The notes under the pieces were generated by a model, which saw nothing but the letters and a program-made list of their open reading frames with translations, ran no database searches and had not been told where the DNA came from. A stretch of DNA of 64,000 bases from Lacrimispora amygdalina (GTDB lineage: Bacteria; Bacillota; Clostridia; Lachnospirales; Lachnospiraceae), in NCBI RefSeq assembly GCF_900205965.1, contig NZ_OAOF01000020.1, positions 23,023-87,022 of the forward strand, read 5' to 3'. Below, one piece after another: positions 23,595 through 32,255 of the stretch. A program made the position numbers and the translations under genes. Positions within the stretch are counted from its first letter, which is position 1, and each line of letters opens with the position of its first letter.

Positions 23595-24908
23595 ATGTTT
23601 GTAGCAACAATTGGTTTTATCATGGTAATTGCCATCGTAGCTCTGCTGTTAAAAGGGAAAATGTCACCGATTGTGGTCCTGATTATGATTCCCACCATTG
23701 CAGCACTGATTATGGGTTACGGAATTGGAGAAGTGGGCGGTTTTATTAAAGAAGGTGTAAGCAAAACAACCAGTAACGCCATTTTATTTATTTTTTCTGT
23801 TGTATTCTTTGGAGTCATGTCAGATGTAGGCGTCTTTGACATTATTGTTAACTTTCTGGTCAAAAAAGCCGGCGCCAATGTAGTGTCCATAACGGTTGCA
23901 ACTGCAGTAATTGCGATTATTGCGCATCTGGATGGTTCTACAGCCACCACCGTACTGATCAGTATTCCTTCTATGTGGCCGATTTATAAGCGGATGAAAA
24001 TTCGTCCCCAGGTGCTTCTTTGCATTGTAGCATCTGCCATGGGAGTTATGAATCTGCTTCCATGGGGCGGTCCGACTGCCCGTACTGCTACCGTACTCGG
24101 AATGGATGCCACCGTATTGTGGCATATGCTGATCCCTATCCAGATTCTAGGATGCGTTGTTACCATTCTTTTAGCTGCAGTGCTGGGCACTCTGGAAAAG
24201 AGAAGAGGAGCGGGTCTTACTGGAGAAGCGTCAGATACCGGCATCCTTGAAGCTGCCGCATCCGATGATCAAAAAGGTCAGGAACTCAAAAGGCCCAAGC
24301 TTCTCTGGATTAATATTCTTCTGACAGTAGGGCTGATAGCCGCCCTGATGTTAAATATCACAACCTCTTATGTGCTGTTTATGTTATTTTTATCGGCTGC
24401 ACTGATTATTAACTTCCCATCTTTAAAGGAGCAGGACAAACGGATTAAAGCTCACGCCCCTACAGCACTGATCATTTCTGCCACAATGCTGGCTTCAGGT
24501 GCCATGGTAGGAATCATGAACGGAACAAATATGCTGGATGCCATGGCGAATGCCATCATCAGCATTCTTCCTGAAGCCCTGGGACGCTATATCCATATTG
24601 TGTTTGGAATATTAGGTATGCCTCTTGGTATGGTAGTGGGCACCGATGCGTATTTCTATGGAATTATGCCTCTGATTATCGAGGTGGGAACTAAATTTGG
24701 AGTATCTGGTTTAAATACAGCGATTGCCATGATGATTGGAAAGAATGTGGTGCTGATGATCAGTCCGCTGGTACCTGCAACTTACCTGGCCATCGGGCTG
24801 GTAGATATGGAATTAAAGGATCACATCCGTTTCTGCTTTAAATGGCTGTTCGCAGTGACGATGGTTATGCTTGCAGGTGGTCTGTTAATGGGGGTTGTAC
24901 AACTGTAG
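23595..24908 (+). CDS. CitMHS family citrate/divalent-metal transporter
   Basis: A 437-residue polytopic membrane protein. The N-terminal LGFIM-like helix (IGFIMVIAIVALLLKGKMSP), the HLDGSTATTVLISIPSM block, the MNLLPWGGPTAR motif and the C-terminal VGTDAYFYGIMPL and ISPLVPATYLAIGL blocks are those of the CitM/CitH family, which takes up citrate complexed with Mg2+ or Ca2+ with protons. Start ATG 23595 follows AAAAGGAGAGG. It is flanked by a sensor kinase (upstream) and a response regulator (downstream), suggesting induction by its own substrate. Confidence 0.92.
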   Translation: MFVATIGFIMVIAIVALLLKGKMSPIVVLIMIPTIAALIMGYGIGEVGGFIKEGVSKTTSNAILFIFSVVFFGVMSDVGVFDIIVNFLVKKAGANVVSITVATAVIAIIAHLDGSTATTVLISIPSMWPIYKRMKIRPQVLLCIVASAMGVMNLLPWGGPTARTATVLGMDATVLWHMLIPIQILGCVVTILLAAVLGTLEKRRGAGLTGEASDTGILEAAASDDQKGQELKRPKLLWINILLTVGLIAALMLNITTSYVLFMLFLSAALIINFPSLKEQDKRIKAHAPTALIISATMLASGAMVGIMNGTNMLDAMANAIISILPEALGRYIHIVFGILGMPLGMVVGTDAYFYGIMPLIIEVGTKFGVSGLNTAIAMMIGKNVVLMISPLVPATYLAIGLVDMELKDHIRFCFKWLFAVTMVMLAGGLLMGVVQL

Positions 24909-25001
24909 AATCAATCGTATCTGATGATTTGCTTGTTTGCTTTTTTTTCTGGTTTGCTTTATACTGGAGCAGGTACATGCAATAATCGGGGAGTGATAGG
25001 A

Positions 25002-25694
25002 ATGACAGACAGAATTTTAGTAATTGATGATGACAGTTCCGTTCGTTTATCGTTAAAACAGGTTTTTGAAAGAGAAAATAAAGCTGTGACTCTGGCAGAC
25101 AGCGGAACTGCAGCCATTCAGCTGCTGGAACAATATGTTTATGATCTAATTATTCTTGATGTAATCATGGATGATATGGATGGATTTTATGTGGTAAATC
25201 TGATCAGGAAGAAAGGGATCTATACTCCTGTTTTGTTCCTGAGCGGACAGATGGAAGAACAGAGCAAGATTCTTGCCATCACTCTGGGAGGAGATGATTA
25301 CATAACCAAGCCGTTCAGTCTGGAATTGCTGACCACAAAAGCCAATGCGCTGGTCCGCAGAAACAGGGATTATAATCTGGAAGCGAAAAAAGAACTGGTA
25401 TGCGGAGAATTACGGCTGTCCTTAAGTGATTTCACCTTGAGAAAGGGTGGAAAGCAGATCCTCCTGACGTCAAAAGAACTGGCTTTAATTAAGTTTCTCA
25501 TGGAAAACCAGAATCAGGTATTCACAAAAGAGCAGCTATACGTGAATGTGTGGCAAAACTCCATTGTGGATGACAATACTATCATGGTGTATATAAAAAG
25601 GATACGGGATAAAATAGAAGATAATTCAAAGCATCCCAGATATTTAAAGACAGCCTGGGGGCTTGGATACATATTCAAAGATGAGGTAAAATAA
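25002..25694 (+). CDS. OmpR/PhoB-family response regulator
   Basis: 230 residues: a receiver domain (1-120) with acidic pocket DDD (10-12), phospho-Asp53 in LDVIMDDMDG and Lys in ITKPFS, and a C-terminal winged-helix DNA-binding domain (about 135-230) with LTSKELALIKFLMEN and IKRIRDKIE. Start ATG 25002 follows GGGGAGTGATAGG; the upstream extension reads as a hydrophobic stretch foreign to the family. It is the likely partner of the kinase at 21.4-23.5 kb, with the CitMHS gene in between. The hybrid kinase has its own receiver, so the pair may work as a phosphorelay-like or branched system. Confidence 0.92.
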   Translation: MTDRILVIDDDSSVRLSLKQVFERENKAVTLADSGTAAIQLLEQYVYDLIILDVIMDDMDGFYVVNLIRKKGIYTPVLFLSGQMEEQSKILAITLGGDDYITKPFSLELLTTKANALVRRNRDYNLEAKKELVCGELRLSLSDFTLRKGGKQILLTSKELALIKFLMENQNQVFTKEQLYVNVWQNSIVDDNTIMVYIKRIRDKIEDNSKHPRYLKTAWGLGYIFKDEVK

Positions 25695-25726
25695 AAAGGA
25701 CGAATCTCAATTCGTCCTTTCTTTTT
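25695..25726. terminator. Bidirectional terminator between convergent genes
   Basis: AAAGGACGAA (25695-25704) pairs perfectly with TTCGTCCTTT (25711-25720), with a T5 run after it on the plus strand and a T5-A-T4 run on the minus strand. Confidence 0.88.
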
Positions 25727-25769
25727 ATGTTCGGTTTTACAGATCACTTCTCAAGACCAGAGCTGATTT

Positions 25770-27176
25770 TTACATCGGAGGAACGGGTTTAGGTCTTGCC
25801 GGATCGAAAATATCGTTGACATTAAATAAGTCCGACAGGCTGTCCGGATAATAAAACATCCGATAACCGTCTAAATTTCTGCGGGCCTGTCTGAAGTAGT
25901 CTGGACCAAGCTGCATCCAGGCAGGCTTACTTGCATCAACGTTACAAAAGTAGCGGAAACCTTTGGATTTTAAATATGTAAACCGTTCATTGCTGTCTGT
26001 ATAGGGTGTCCAGCTTCCAATATCGCTTCCAAACGGGAAAAGTATGATATCAGTTGGACCAATCAGAGACTCTACATTGCGCTCCCATTTATCAGTATCG
26101 GTTTTAAAGTGATTCATGGAAATGGAACCCATGTTCCGGTGTCCCCAGCTATGGGAAGAAAGCTCCCAGCCGTGATCTTTAAGCGCCTGTGCCACCTTCG
26201 CGGCTGTCTGGCGGTCTGCTTCGTAATTGGGGTTGGTATCTTTATAGGCTTCGTCTGTCCGGTAGCCGAGGATTCCGTTGTACCCGGTAAAGGCCAGAAT
26301 TCCTCTTGCTCCCTTGTAGGAAAACCCAGGGTGTGTTTTAATAAAGTTTTCAAGGATCGGAACTAAATCATAATCTCCCACGGAAACACTGCCGTCGTCC
26401 ATCTTCATCTCACAGGTAGGATAACCGTCTTCTCCAATAATCATGCGGGTGGCAAAGCCGTCTCCCTCCATATATTCATAATAGCATAAATCGTCCTGGG
26501 ACAGAACAAATGCCTTTTTCCCTGCCGGCAGCATAATATCGCCATACACAAACTTTGGATTACCGTTATCATCCTTCGTTTCGTATGCCAGATCATGGAT
26601 TTTTACAAGAACATAACCTTTGTCATACATGGACTGCATCATTTTTATAAATTCATCTTTGGTGGTCATCATCTGGTTGTAGCCGTCCTGCTTGGAATCA
26701 CCGTCAAAAGCCTTTGCTGTATCCATAATCAGTGAATGGAAGAATACATGGGTGACATCAAGAGGATTAATCCGGACAAGTGCAGACTTAGAAGTCTCGT
26801 AGCTGTTAACGGCTGAAATGACTTCATCCTTTGCTGCAAACCTGGAATCAGATTTTAAAAGGTTTATGGCTCCATCGTAATCGTATTGGGAAGCAAGCTG
26901 TTCGGCATTTGATAAAAGCGCTGTCAGTTCGTCTGCTTTTGAAGTGTCCGCTAAGGAAGGTTCCTCAGAAGAGGGCTGTGATTCGCTCTCGGAAGAAACG
27001 GCTGCAGCAGAGGAATCAGAAGGCAGAATCTTGTTCTGCATATTCTTACTGATAATAATCCCGCAGAGTATCACAACCAATATAAGCAGCAGTCCCACAA
27101 GGATGACCGCCAGAAGATTTTTTGAGTGTTTTGGCCCTTTTCCAACATTCCATTTACGGAAATCATTTTGATTCAT
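25770..27176 (-). CDS. Membrane-anchored polysaccharide deacetylase family protein
   Basis: 468 residues: a short basic cytoplasmic part, one membrane helix (about 21-45, LLAVILVGLLLILVVILCG), a Ser/Glu-rich linker, a helical region (about 80-130), then a NodB-like deacetylase domain (about 140-450). The first catalytic and metal Asp pair is seen in LSQDDLCYY, and the metal His pair in SSHSWGHRN (HxxxH). The domain probably removes N-acetyl groups from peptidoglycan or an exopolysaccharide outside the cell. Start ATG at 27176 has GAGG 7 bases upstream on the minus strand. It is divergent from the DacF-type gene, another cell-wall enzyme. Confidence 0.88.
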   Translation of the reverse strand: MNQNDFRKWNVGKGPKHSKNLLAVILVGLLLILVVILCGIIISKNMQNKILPSDSSAAAVSSESESQPSSEEPSLADTSKADELTALLSNAEQLASQYDYDGAINLLKSDSRFAAKDEVISAVNSYETSKSALVRINPLDVTHVFFHSLIMDTAKAFDGDSKQDGYNQMMTTKDEFIKMMQSMYDKGYVLVKIHDLAYETKDDNGNPKFVYGDIMLPAGKKAFVLSQDDLCYYEYMEGDGFATRMIIGEDGYPTCEMKMDDGSVSVGDYDLVPILENFIKTHPGFSYKGARGILAFTGYNGILGYRTDEAYKDTNPNYEADRQTAAKVAQALKDHGWELSSHSWGHRNMGSISMNHFKTDTDKWERNVESLIGPTDIILFPFGSDIGSWTPYTDSNERFTYLKSKGFRYFCNVDASKPAWMQLGPDYFRQARRNLDGYRMFYYPDSLSDLFNVNDIFDPARPKPVPPM

Positions 27177-27367
27177 AATGAAACCTCATAATTCTATTAT
27201 ATTTTGGATGAAACAATTACTACAATAATATTCCCTGTCCAAGTATAGCATACTTTGTAGAAAGATGAAATGAAAATGAAGTAAATTTTTTTGGGAAAAG
27301 TGGCATATGAACGGGAAGCAGTCCCATACAATGGTATAAAGCGATTGACCAGAGGAACGTGTATAAC

Positions 27368-28603
27368 ATGAAAAGAGTTACAGCATTTTTATTAAGCTTT
27401 TTTCTGCTATTTTCCTGCTTATGCCAGACTGTGGCCGCGCAGGAACCGGATATAGCGGTTGCCTCGGACATGATTGTAAAAGCGGAAGAGGCCCAGGCGG
27501 TTAATACAGAAGGCGGACCCACCCTGCAGTCTCCAAGCGCGGTTTTGATGGAAGCATCTACCGGGCAGGTCATATACGAGAAGGATGCGGACGAAAAAAG
27601 AAGCCCTGCCAGCATCACAAAGATTATGACGTTGATTTTGATTTTCGATGCTCTGGATTCAGGGAAAATCAAACTGACTGATGAGGTTGTGACCAGTGCT
27701 CATGCAAAATCTATGGGCGGATCACAGGTGTTTCTGGAAGAGGGAGAAGTACAGACCGTTGAAACCCTGATTAAATGTATCGTTGTGGCTTCTGGCAACG
27801 ATGCTTCCGTTGCCATGGCAGAATACATAGCGGGAACTGAAGATGAATTTGTAAAGATGATGAATGAGCGGGCTGCCGGTCTGGGAATGACAAATACCCA
27901 TTTTGAGGACTGCTGTGGTCTTACGGAATCTCCCACACATCTTACCACCGCCAGAGACATTGCTATTATGTCAAGGGAACTGATTAACAAGTACCCGCAG
28001 ATTCATAATTACTCTACAATCTGGATGGAGAACATTACCCATGTGACAAAACAGGGAACAAAGGAATTTGGCCTGTCCAATACCAATAAACTGTTAAAAA
28101 TGGCAACAAACTTTCAGGTAACCGGCTTAAAGACCGGATCTACCTCCATTGCAAAGTACTGTCTCTCTGCGACTGCGCAAAAGGATGGTGTCCGTCTGAT
28201 TGCCTCTATTATGGCTGCACCGGATTATAAAGTGAGATTCGCAGATGCCCAGACGCTGTTAAATTATGGCTATGCAAACTGCAAACTATATGAAGATAAA
28301 GAGATGCTTCCCCTTCCGGATATGATTGTAGATAACGGGGTAGACGAGATAGTTCCCTTAAAATACGGCGGTTCTTTTTCCTATCTAAGCCTGAAGGGGG
28401 AAGACTTCACTGCAATTGAAAAGAAACTGGAGCTGGTTCCTTCTGTGACTGCACCCATAGAAGAGGGTCAGCCTGCAGGAAATCTGGTATACACTCTTGG
28501 CGGAAAAAAGATTGGTGAGGTGCCGGTTCTGACAGCAGGAGCTGTGCGGGAGGCGAAGTTTGGAGATTATTTAAAACGTCTGCTGCATGTGTTTGGTTTG
28601 TAG
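27368..28603 (+). CDS. D-alanyl-D-alanine carboxypeptidase (DacF-like, penicillin-binding protein)
   Basis: 411 residues with a signal peptide (MKRVTAFLLSFFLLFSCLC, cleavage near AQ). The peptidase S11 domain shows SxxK as SITK, SxN as SGND and KTG as KTGST, and a C-terminal PBP5-like beta domain (about 300-400) follows. It trims the terminal D-Ala from peptidoglycan pentapeptides outside the membrane. The start chosen is ATG 27368, about 10 bases after AGAGGAA; a GTG three codons earlier is too close to that site. A strong terminator follows. DacF-type enzymes also act in spore cortex formation, so vegetative versus sporulation role is open. Confidence 0.93.
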   Translation: MKRVTAFLLSFFLLFSCLCQTVAAQEPDIAVASDMIVKAEEAQAVNTEGGPTLQSPSAVLMEASTGQVIYEKDADEKRSPASITKIMTLILIFDALDSGKIKLTDEVVTSAHAKSMGGSQVFLEEGEVQTVETLIKCIVVASGNDASVAMAEYIAGTEDEFVKMMNERAAGLGMTNTHFEDCCGLTESPTHLTTARDIAIMSRELINKYPQIHNYSTIWMENITHVTKQGTKEFGLSNTNKLLKMATNFQVTGLKTGSTSIAKYCLSATAQKDGVRLIASIMAAPDYKVRFADAQTLLNYGYANCKLYEDKEMLPLPDMIVDNGVDEIVPLKYGGSFSYLSLKGEDFTAIEKKLELVPSVTAPIEEGQPAGNLVYTLGGKKIGEVPVLTAGAVREAKFGDYLKRLLHVFGL

Positions 28604-28650
28604 AAAAAAAGAATTATGCAGATGTCTGCACGTCTGGTTTTGGATTATAG

Positions 28651-28706
28651 CAGCAGGTATCCTTTTGATTTCTTACAGAGGATACCTGCTGTTATTTATG
28701 CTTTTT
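28651..28706 (+). terminator. Intrinsic terminator after dacF-type gene
   Basis: The 12-bp perfect stem CAGCAGGTATCC (28651-28662) / GGATACCTGCTG (28680-28691) is followed by a T-rich tail TTATTTATGCTTTTTG. Confidence 0.85.
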
Positions 28707-29058
28707 GTGAAGTGATAAGACCATACGGTTAGTTTAAATAAAGACTGTACAAAGATATATTAAATCTATAACAGAGTTGAAAGATATAATTGCTGTAAAG
28801 CTTAAAGCTAATATTTATTTAATTCGTATCCAATATTTTAAATTTTTTCTTTGCATATAAGTATGTAAATATTAGGAAAACATTACAAATTATCATTTAA
28901 TATTTAATTATTTATTGAAAATTTAGTAAAATTATTAAATCCATTGATTTGGAAAAAAATGTCTGTTATATTAAAGACGTAACTATAAGTTCGAGTAAAA
29001 TTATTAAATAAAAAAACAATCTGGAAAAGGTACTACTACATTTAAGTAATTAAAAGAT
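28707..29058. other. AT-rich intergenic island without recognisable gene
   Basis: About 350 bases of strongly AT-rich sequence with no open frame of note on either strand. It contains a good promoter (28944-28972) near its right end that drives the hairpin leader and the lipoprotein gene. The composition differs sharply from both flanks. Confidence 0.6.
28944..28972 (+). promoter_or_regulatory. Sigma-A promoter of leader/lipoprotein unit
   Basis: TTGATT (28944-28949), a 17-base spacer and TATATT (28967-28972). Transcription would start near 28979. Confidence 0.6.
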
Positions 29059-29090
29059 AAAGGAGCAGAATTGTTCTGCTCCTTTCTTAA
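28979..29090 (+). ncRNA. Candidate short leader or small RNA ending in a terminator-like hairpin
   Basis: Between the promoter and the lipoprotein gene lies a transcript of about 110 bases that ends in a perfect 12-bp hairpin AAAGGAGCAGAA (29059-29070) / TTCTGCTCCTTT (29074-29085) with a 3-base loop and CTTAAT after it. No gene precedes the hairpin, so it is either an attenuator for the downstream gene or the 3' end of a small RNA. The hairpin also holds an AAAGGAG sequence that could mimic or hide a ribosome site. Confidence 0.4.
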
Positions 29091-29109
29091 TATGAAAGGT
29101 ACAGTTATT

Positions 29110-29559
29110 ATGAAAATTAAATTTTTATTTTTATTATTATTTATTTCATTATTTATATCAGGGTGTAAAAGTGAGCAAAGTAACAAATATGAAAAAAATG
29201 CTGAGGTTGAAGGTATATCATTAGATAATAAGCTAAATGAATATACAGCTCATTATACTGATGCTGAATACAAATATGGTGAAGAGATCTATGGTCAGTC
29301 AGTTCGGATAGATTTAAAAAAAGACGATTTTGCTAATATTTCCAATTCCGACTTCGCAGACTTTGTAAGAATAAGCAGTAAAATGAATGATAATATTGTC
29401 ATTGCATTTGAAGACAATACGGCAATTATTTTTACTAATACTTATGAATATGGCAAATATGGGAAGTGGGATACAAATCTTGGAATAACAGAATTAATTG
29501 GAGAATATAGTTTAGATGAAAATAATCATTATTTATATAATGAATTAACTAAACAATAA
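29110..29559 (+). CDS. Small lipoprotein, unknown function, AT-rich
   Basis: A 149-residue protein with a lipoprotein signal: MKIKFLFLLLFISLF then the lipobox ISGC, with Cys near residue 18 as the lipidation site. The mature part is charged and rich in Asn, Asp and Tyr (SNSDFADFVRISSKMNDN), with no domain I recognise. Codons are strongly A/T-ending, unlike the neighbours, which suggests acquisition by transfer. The start is chosen at ATG 29110 because it begins the signal peptide; a GAAAGGT site lies upstream. It follows a terminator-like leader hairpin, so expression may be attenuated. Confidence 0.7.
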   Translation: MKIKFLFLLLFISLFISGCKSEQSNKYEKNAEVEGISLDNKLNEYTAHYTDAEYKYGEEIYGQSVRIDLKKDDFANISNSDFADFVRISSKMNDNIVIAFEDNTAIIFTNTYEYGKYGKWDTNLGITELIGEYSLDENNHYLYNELTKQ

Positions 29560-29699
29560 CATGGGGCATAAAAATACTATGCCATATAATGATTTTATAT
29601 CAGCCCTGCGAGAGCAGGGCATAGGTAACAGACGATGCTGAGTTAGAAGATATAACCACCAATAGAAGTACAACAGAGGTGCTTGTGTGCCGAAGGTAT
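29560..29699. other. Intergenic remnant with two hairpins
   Basis: 140 bases between the lipoprotein and the AraC gene. Hairpins are GGCATA/TATGCC (about 29572-29584) and GCCCTGC-GAGA-GCAGGGC (29603-29620), without T tracts. Nothing codes. It may be the edge of the acquired AT-rich segment. Confidence 0.4.
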
Positions 29700-30743
29700 T
29701 CATTTATTTTTTCGATATTCTCCGGGAGTCATATGAAAAGTTTCTTTAAAAATCCGGTTAAAGTGCTCCGGATTTGTATAACCAATTATTTCGCAGATGG
29801 AAGAGACGCTTAAATTTGTAGTCTTAAGTGCCCGGCAGGCTTTTTCCAGACGTATATTCCGGATAAGCTTAACGAAGGTCTGGCCTGTATGTTCCTTGAC
29901 CAGCTTGCTGAAATGGGGGACCGAAAAGCCGAAATATTCTGCAGCAGAGGAAAGCGTAATATCCATAAAGTGTGTCTGAAAGTAATTCAGGATATCAGGC
30001 AGGGCAAGGTTTTTATGGGTGGTATTTAAAAAGCTTTCCAGATGCTTTTCATGCCGGCGCAGCAGGATCGCCCAGAATGTGAGAAGATAACTGTCAAGTA
30101 AGGGATCAGAGTACTTTTCGTGTCCGTAGAATTCAATATAAATGTCTTCGATTAGATTGCAGATTACCTCATCTGACCGGGTATGAAACAGCAGGTAATT
30201 ATTTTCCGTTTTTTTATACAAGGTATAGGCAAAAAAGTGGGACAGGGCATTGTTGTTGGCAAACAGCTCAAAAAAGGTTGAATGGAAGGCATTGGTTTTA
30301 ATCATGATATTAATCACGACACTGTCATCAAATACGGCAATGCTGTGCCTTGTTTTAGGAGGAATAATGCATAAATCTCCGGTTTTGCACACTCTTTTTT
30401 TCCCCTGAATGGTATTGGAGCAGGCGCCGGAATACACGTAAAAGCATTCATAAAATTCATGCTCATGAATAAATTCCGGAGTATAGCGGTTATGTTTATT
30501 AATGTAAATATTCTGTGAGGAGGATTTAAAGAATGCGTTTTCAGAGATATATGGATGCCAGATTGGGTGCAGGCAGGGAACATATAGCTGGCGCCGTTCA
30601 ATATATTCCTGGTCCAATGAATCCACATAGGAGGGAAAAGTCTGGGGAGAGCGCTGTTCCGCCTCAAAAAGACGGCGGTAAAATTCTTCATCTTCATCAT
30701 ATGAAACGATAAATTCTTTAAATTTCTTCTTGTTTATTTTCAT
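29700..30743 (-). CDS. AraC family transcriptional regulator with cupin sensor
   Basis: 347 residues. The N-terminal part includes a cupin sugar-binding barrel (about 80-200; HEHEFYECFYVYSG, CIIPPKTRHS). The C-terminal part is two helix-turn-helix motifs (about 245-347; SAAEYFGFSVPHFSKLVKE, SVSSICEIIGYTNPEHFNR). The start at 30743 is set by GGAGGAAGC on the minus strand; ten further codons upstream lack support. It is divergent from the GPH transporter-glycosidase-kinase operon and probably activates it in response to the sugar. Direct repeats at the divergent promoter fit an AraC dimer. Confidence 0.92.
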   Translation of the reverse strand: MKINKKKFKEFIVSYDEDEEFYRRLFEAEQRSPQTFPSYVDSLDQEYIERRQLYVPCLHPIWHPYISENAFFKSSSQNIYINKHNRYTPEFIHEHEFYECFYVYSGACSNTIQGKKRVCKTGDLCIIPPKTRHSIAVFDDSVVINIMIKTNAFHSTFFELFANNNALSHFFAYTLYKKTENNYLLFHTRSDEVICNLIEDIYIEFYGHEKYSDPLLDSYLLTFWAILLRRHEKHLESFLNTTHKNLALPDILNYFQTHFMDITLSSAAEYFGFSVPHFSKLVKEHTGQTFVKLIRNIRLEKACRALKTTNLSVSSICEIIGYTNPEHFNRIFKETFHMTPGEYRKNK

Positions 30744-30813
30744 GACAGCTTCCTCCGGGCGTAATCTTTTCATAAGTGTACCATGTTAAAAAATATCAAG
30801 TCAATAACATAAA

Positions 30814-30850
30814 TTAGTCATTAGTCAAAACCTTTGCATGATGATAGTAT
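30814..30850 (+). promoter_or_regulatory. Direct repeats over a weak promoter of the glycoside operon
   Basis: Two tandem copies of TTAGTCA (30814-30820, 30821-30827) overlap a weak -35 (TAGTCA); 17 bases later is TAGTAT (30845-30850). Direct repeats abutting -35 are the usual AraC-type activation layout. Confidence 0.45.
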
Positions 30851-30883
30851 ACAACTATCAATAAATAAGGAGAGACTGAGAAG

Positions 30884-32242
30884 ATGGATACGTTTGAAAA
30901 AGAGATTAAAAAAAGCAAGTGGAGGCAGCGAATTGGTTATGGCTCTTCTGATTTTGCCTGTAATCTGATCTGGCAGGTGATTTCATTATACTTATTATAC
31001 TTTTATACAGATGTGATGCATTTAAATGCAGCGGCAGTAAGCGTCATGTTTCTGGTAACTAAAATTTTTGATGGATTTACAGATCTGGCAGTGGGGATTC
31101 TTATAGACAGAACCAATACGAAATGGGGGAAATCCAGACCATGGATTTTTGCTGGTGCGGTGCCATTTGCAGTGACTGCATTTCTGGCATTCAGCGTACC
31201 GGATATTTCACAGAAGGGGATGCTCATTTATGCATATGTAACCTATATGCTATTATCTCTTGCCTATACCATTGTAAATATTCCTATGGCCTCCATACTG
31301 CCGTCTCTGACTGCTGATCCGCAGGAGAGAACCAACCTGGCTGCCAGCCGTGTGTTTTTCTCTTATATGGGTTCTACTGTAGTATCTGCCTTTGCTCTCA
31401 GGATGGTAGACCGTTTTGGCAACGGAAATGAAGCTGTAGGATTTCGAATCGTTATGATGATTTTTGGTATTGCAGGCTGCCTGGTATTCTTCTTCTGTTT
31501 TTATAACACAAAAGAGAGAGTGCGTATCAATGAAGAAAAGGTAAGCCTGAAGGCCAGTATTTACTGTCTGATTCACAATAAGCCATGGTTATTGTTTGCC
31601 GCCAATATTATCTGGTTTTTCGGCGGTTTTATAATTCAGGCAGGGGCCATCATATATTACTTTACTTATAACCTCAACAATAAAGAACTATCAAGCGTGG
31701 CTGCGACCATTACAACTTTAATACCTGTTGCTACAAATCTCAGTGTTCCGTTTTTGGCTCGTATGACTTCAAAAAGAAATCTGATGATAACAGGCTCTGT
31801 ATTTCACGGAGCCGGACTTCTCATTGTTTTTGCAGGAGGAACCTCAGTTCCTGTTGTAATTGCAGGCGTGACAGTTGCAGCCCTGGGATATGGACTGAAG
31901 GGAAGTATGCATTTTGCCATTCAGCCTGATCCGGTGGATTATGGTGAATGGAAATCAGGAGTTAACATTGCAGGAACCATGTCGGCAGTAAACGGATTTA
32001 TAGGCAAGGTGGGAATGGCGGTCGCAAGTTCTGTGGCAGCAGCACTTTTGGCATCAAGCGGTTATGTGGCAAACGCACAGGTTCAGACAGGCTCTGCTTT
32101 AAATGCCATCAGTGCCATGTATATATGGATCCCGCTTGCAGCCAATATATTGACTATCATTACTTTTCTTATGTATGATCTGGATAAAAAGCTTCCGCAG
32201 ATTAACAGAGAGTTAGAGGAAAGAAGAGTGGCAAAACGTTAA
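30884..32242 (+). CDS. GPH-family sugar:cation symporter (MFS)
   Basis: A 452-residue polytopic membrane protein of the glycoside-pentoside-hexuronide family. Typical blocks are RIGYGSSDFACNLIW at the first helix, FDGFTDLAVGILIDRTNTKWGKSRPW (quoted as KIFDGFTDLAVG and KWGKSRPW), and DPVDYGEWKSG in the later half. It carries a glycoside or oligosaccharide into the cell. The glycosidase that probably cleaves this cargo and a ROK kinase follow within the same operon, and an AraC regulator is divergent. Confidence 0.92.
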   Translation: MDTFEKEIKKSKWRQRIGYGSSDFACNLIWQVISLYLLYFYTDVMHLNAAAVSVMFLVTKIFDGFTDLAVGILIDRTNTKWGKSRPWIFAGAVPFAVTAFLAFSVPDISQKGMLIYAYVTYMLLSLAYTIVNIPMASILPSLTADPQERTNLAASRVFFSYMGSTVVSAFALRMVDRFGNGNEAVGFRIVMMIFGIAGCLVFFFCFYNTKERVRINEEKVSLKASIYCLIHNKPWLLFAANIIWFFGGFIIQAGAIIYYFTYNLNNKELSSVAATITTLIPVATNLSVPFLARMTSKRNLMITGSVFHGAGLLIVFAGGTSVPVVIAGVTVAALGYGLKGSMHFAIQPDPVDYGEWKSGVNIAGTMSAVNGFIGKVGMAVASSVAAALLASSGYVANAQVQTGSALNAISAMYIWIPLAANILTIITFLMYDLDKKLPQINRELEERRVAKR

Positions 32243-32255
32243 GAAAGGAATAATT

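Noticed and set aside
27220..27672. Minus-strand open frame overlapping the DacF-type gene start
   Set aside because: Antisense to the signal peptide and catalytic region of a clear gene; no supporting site.
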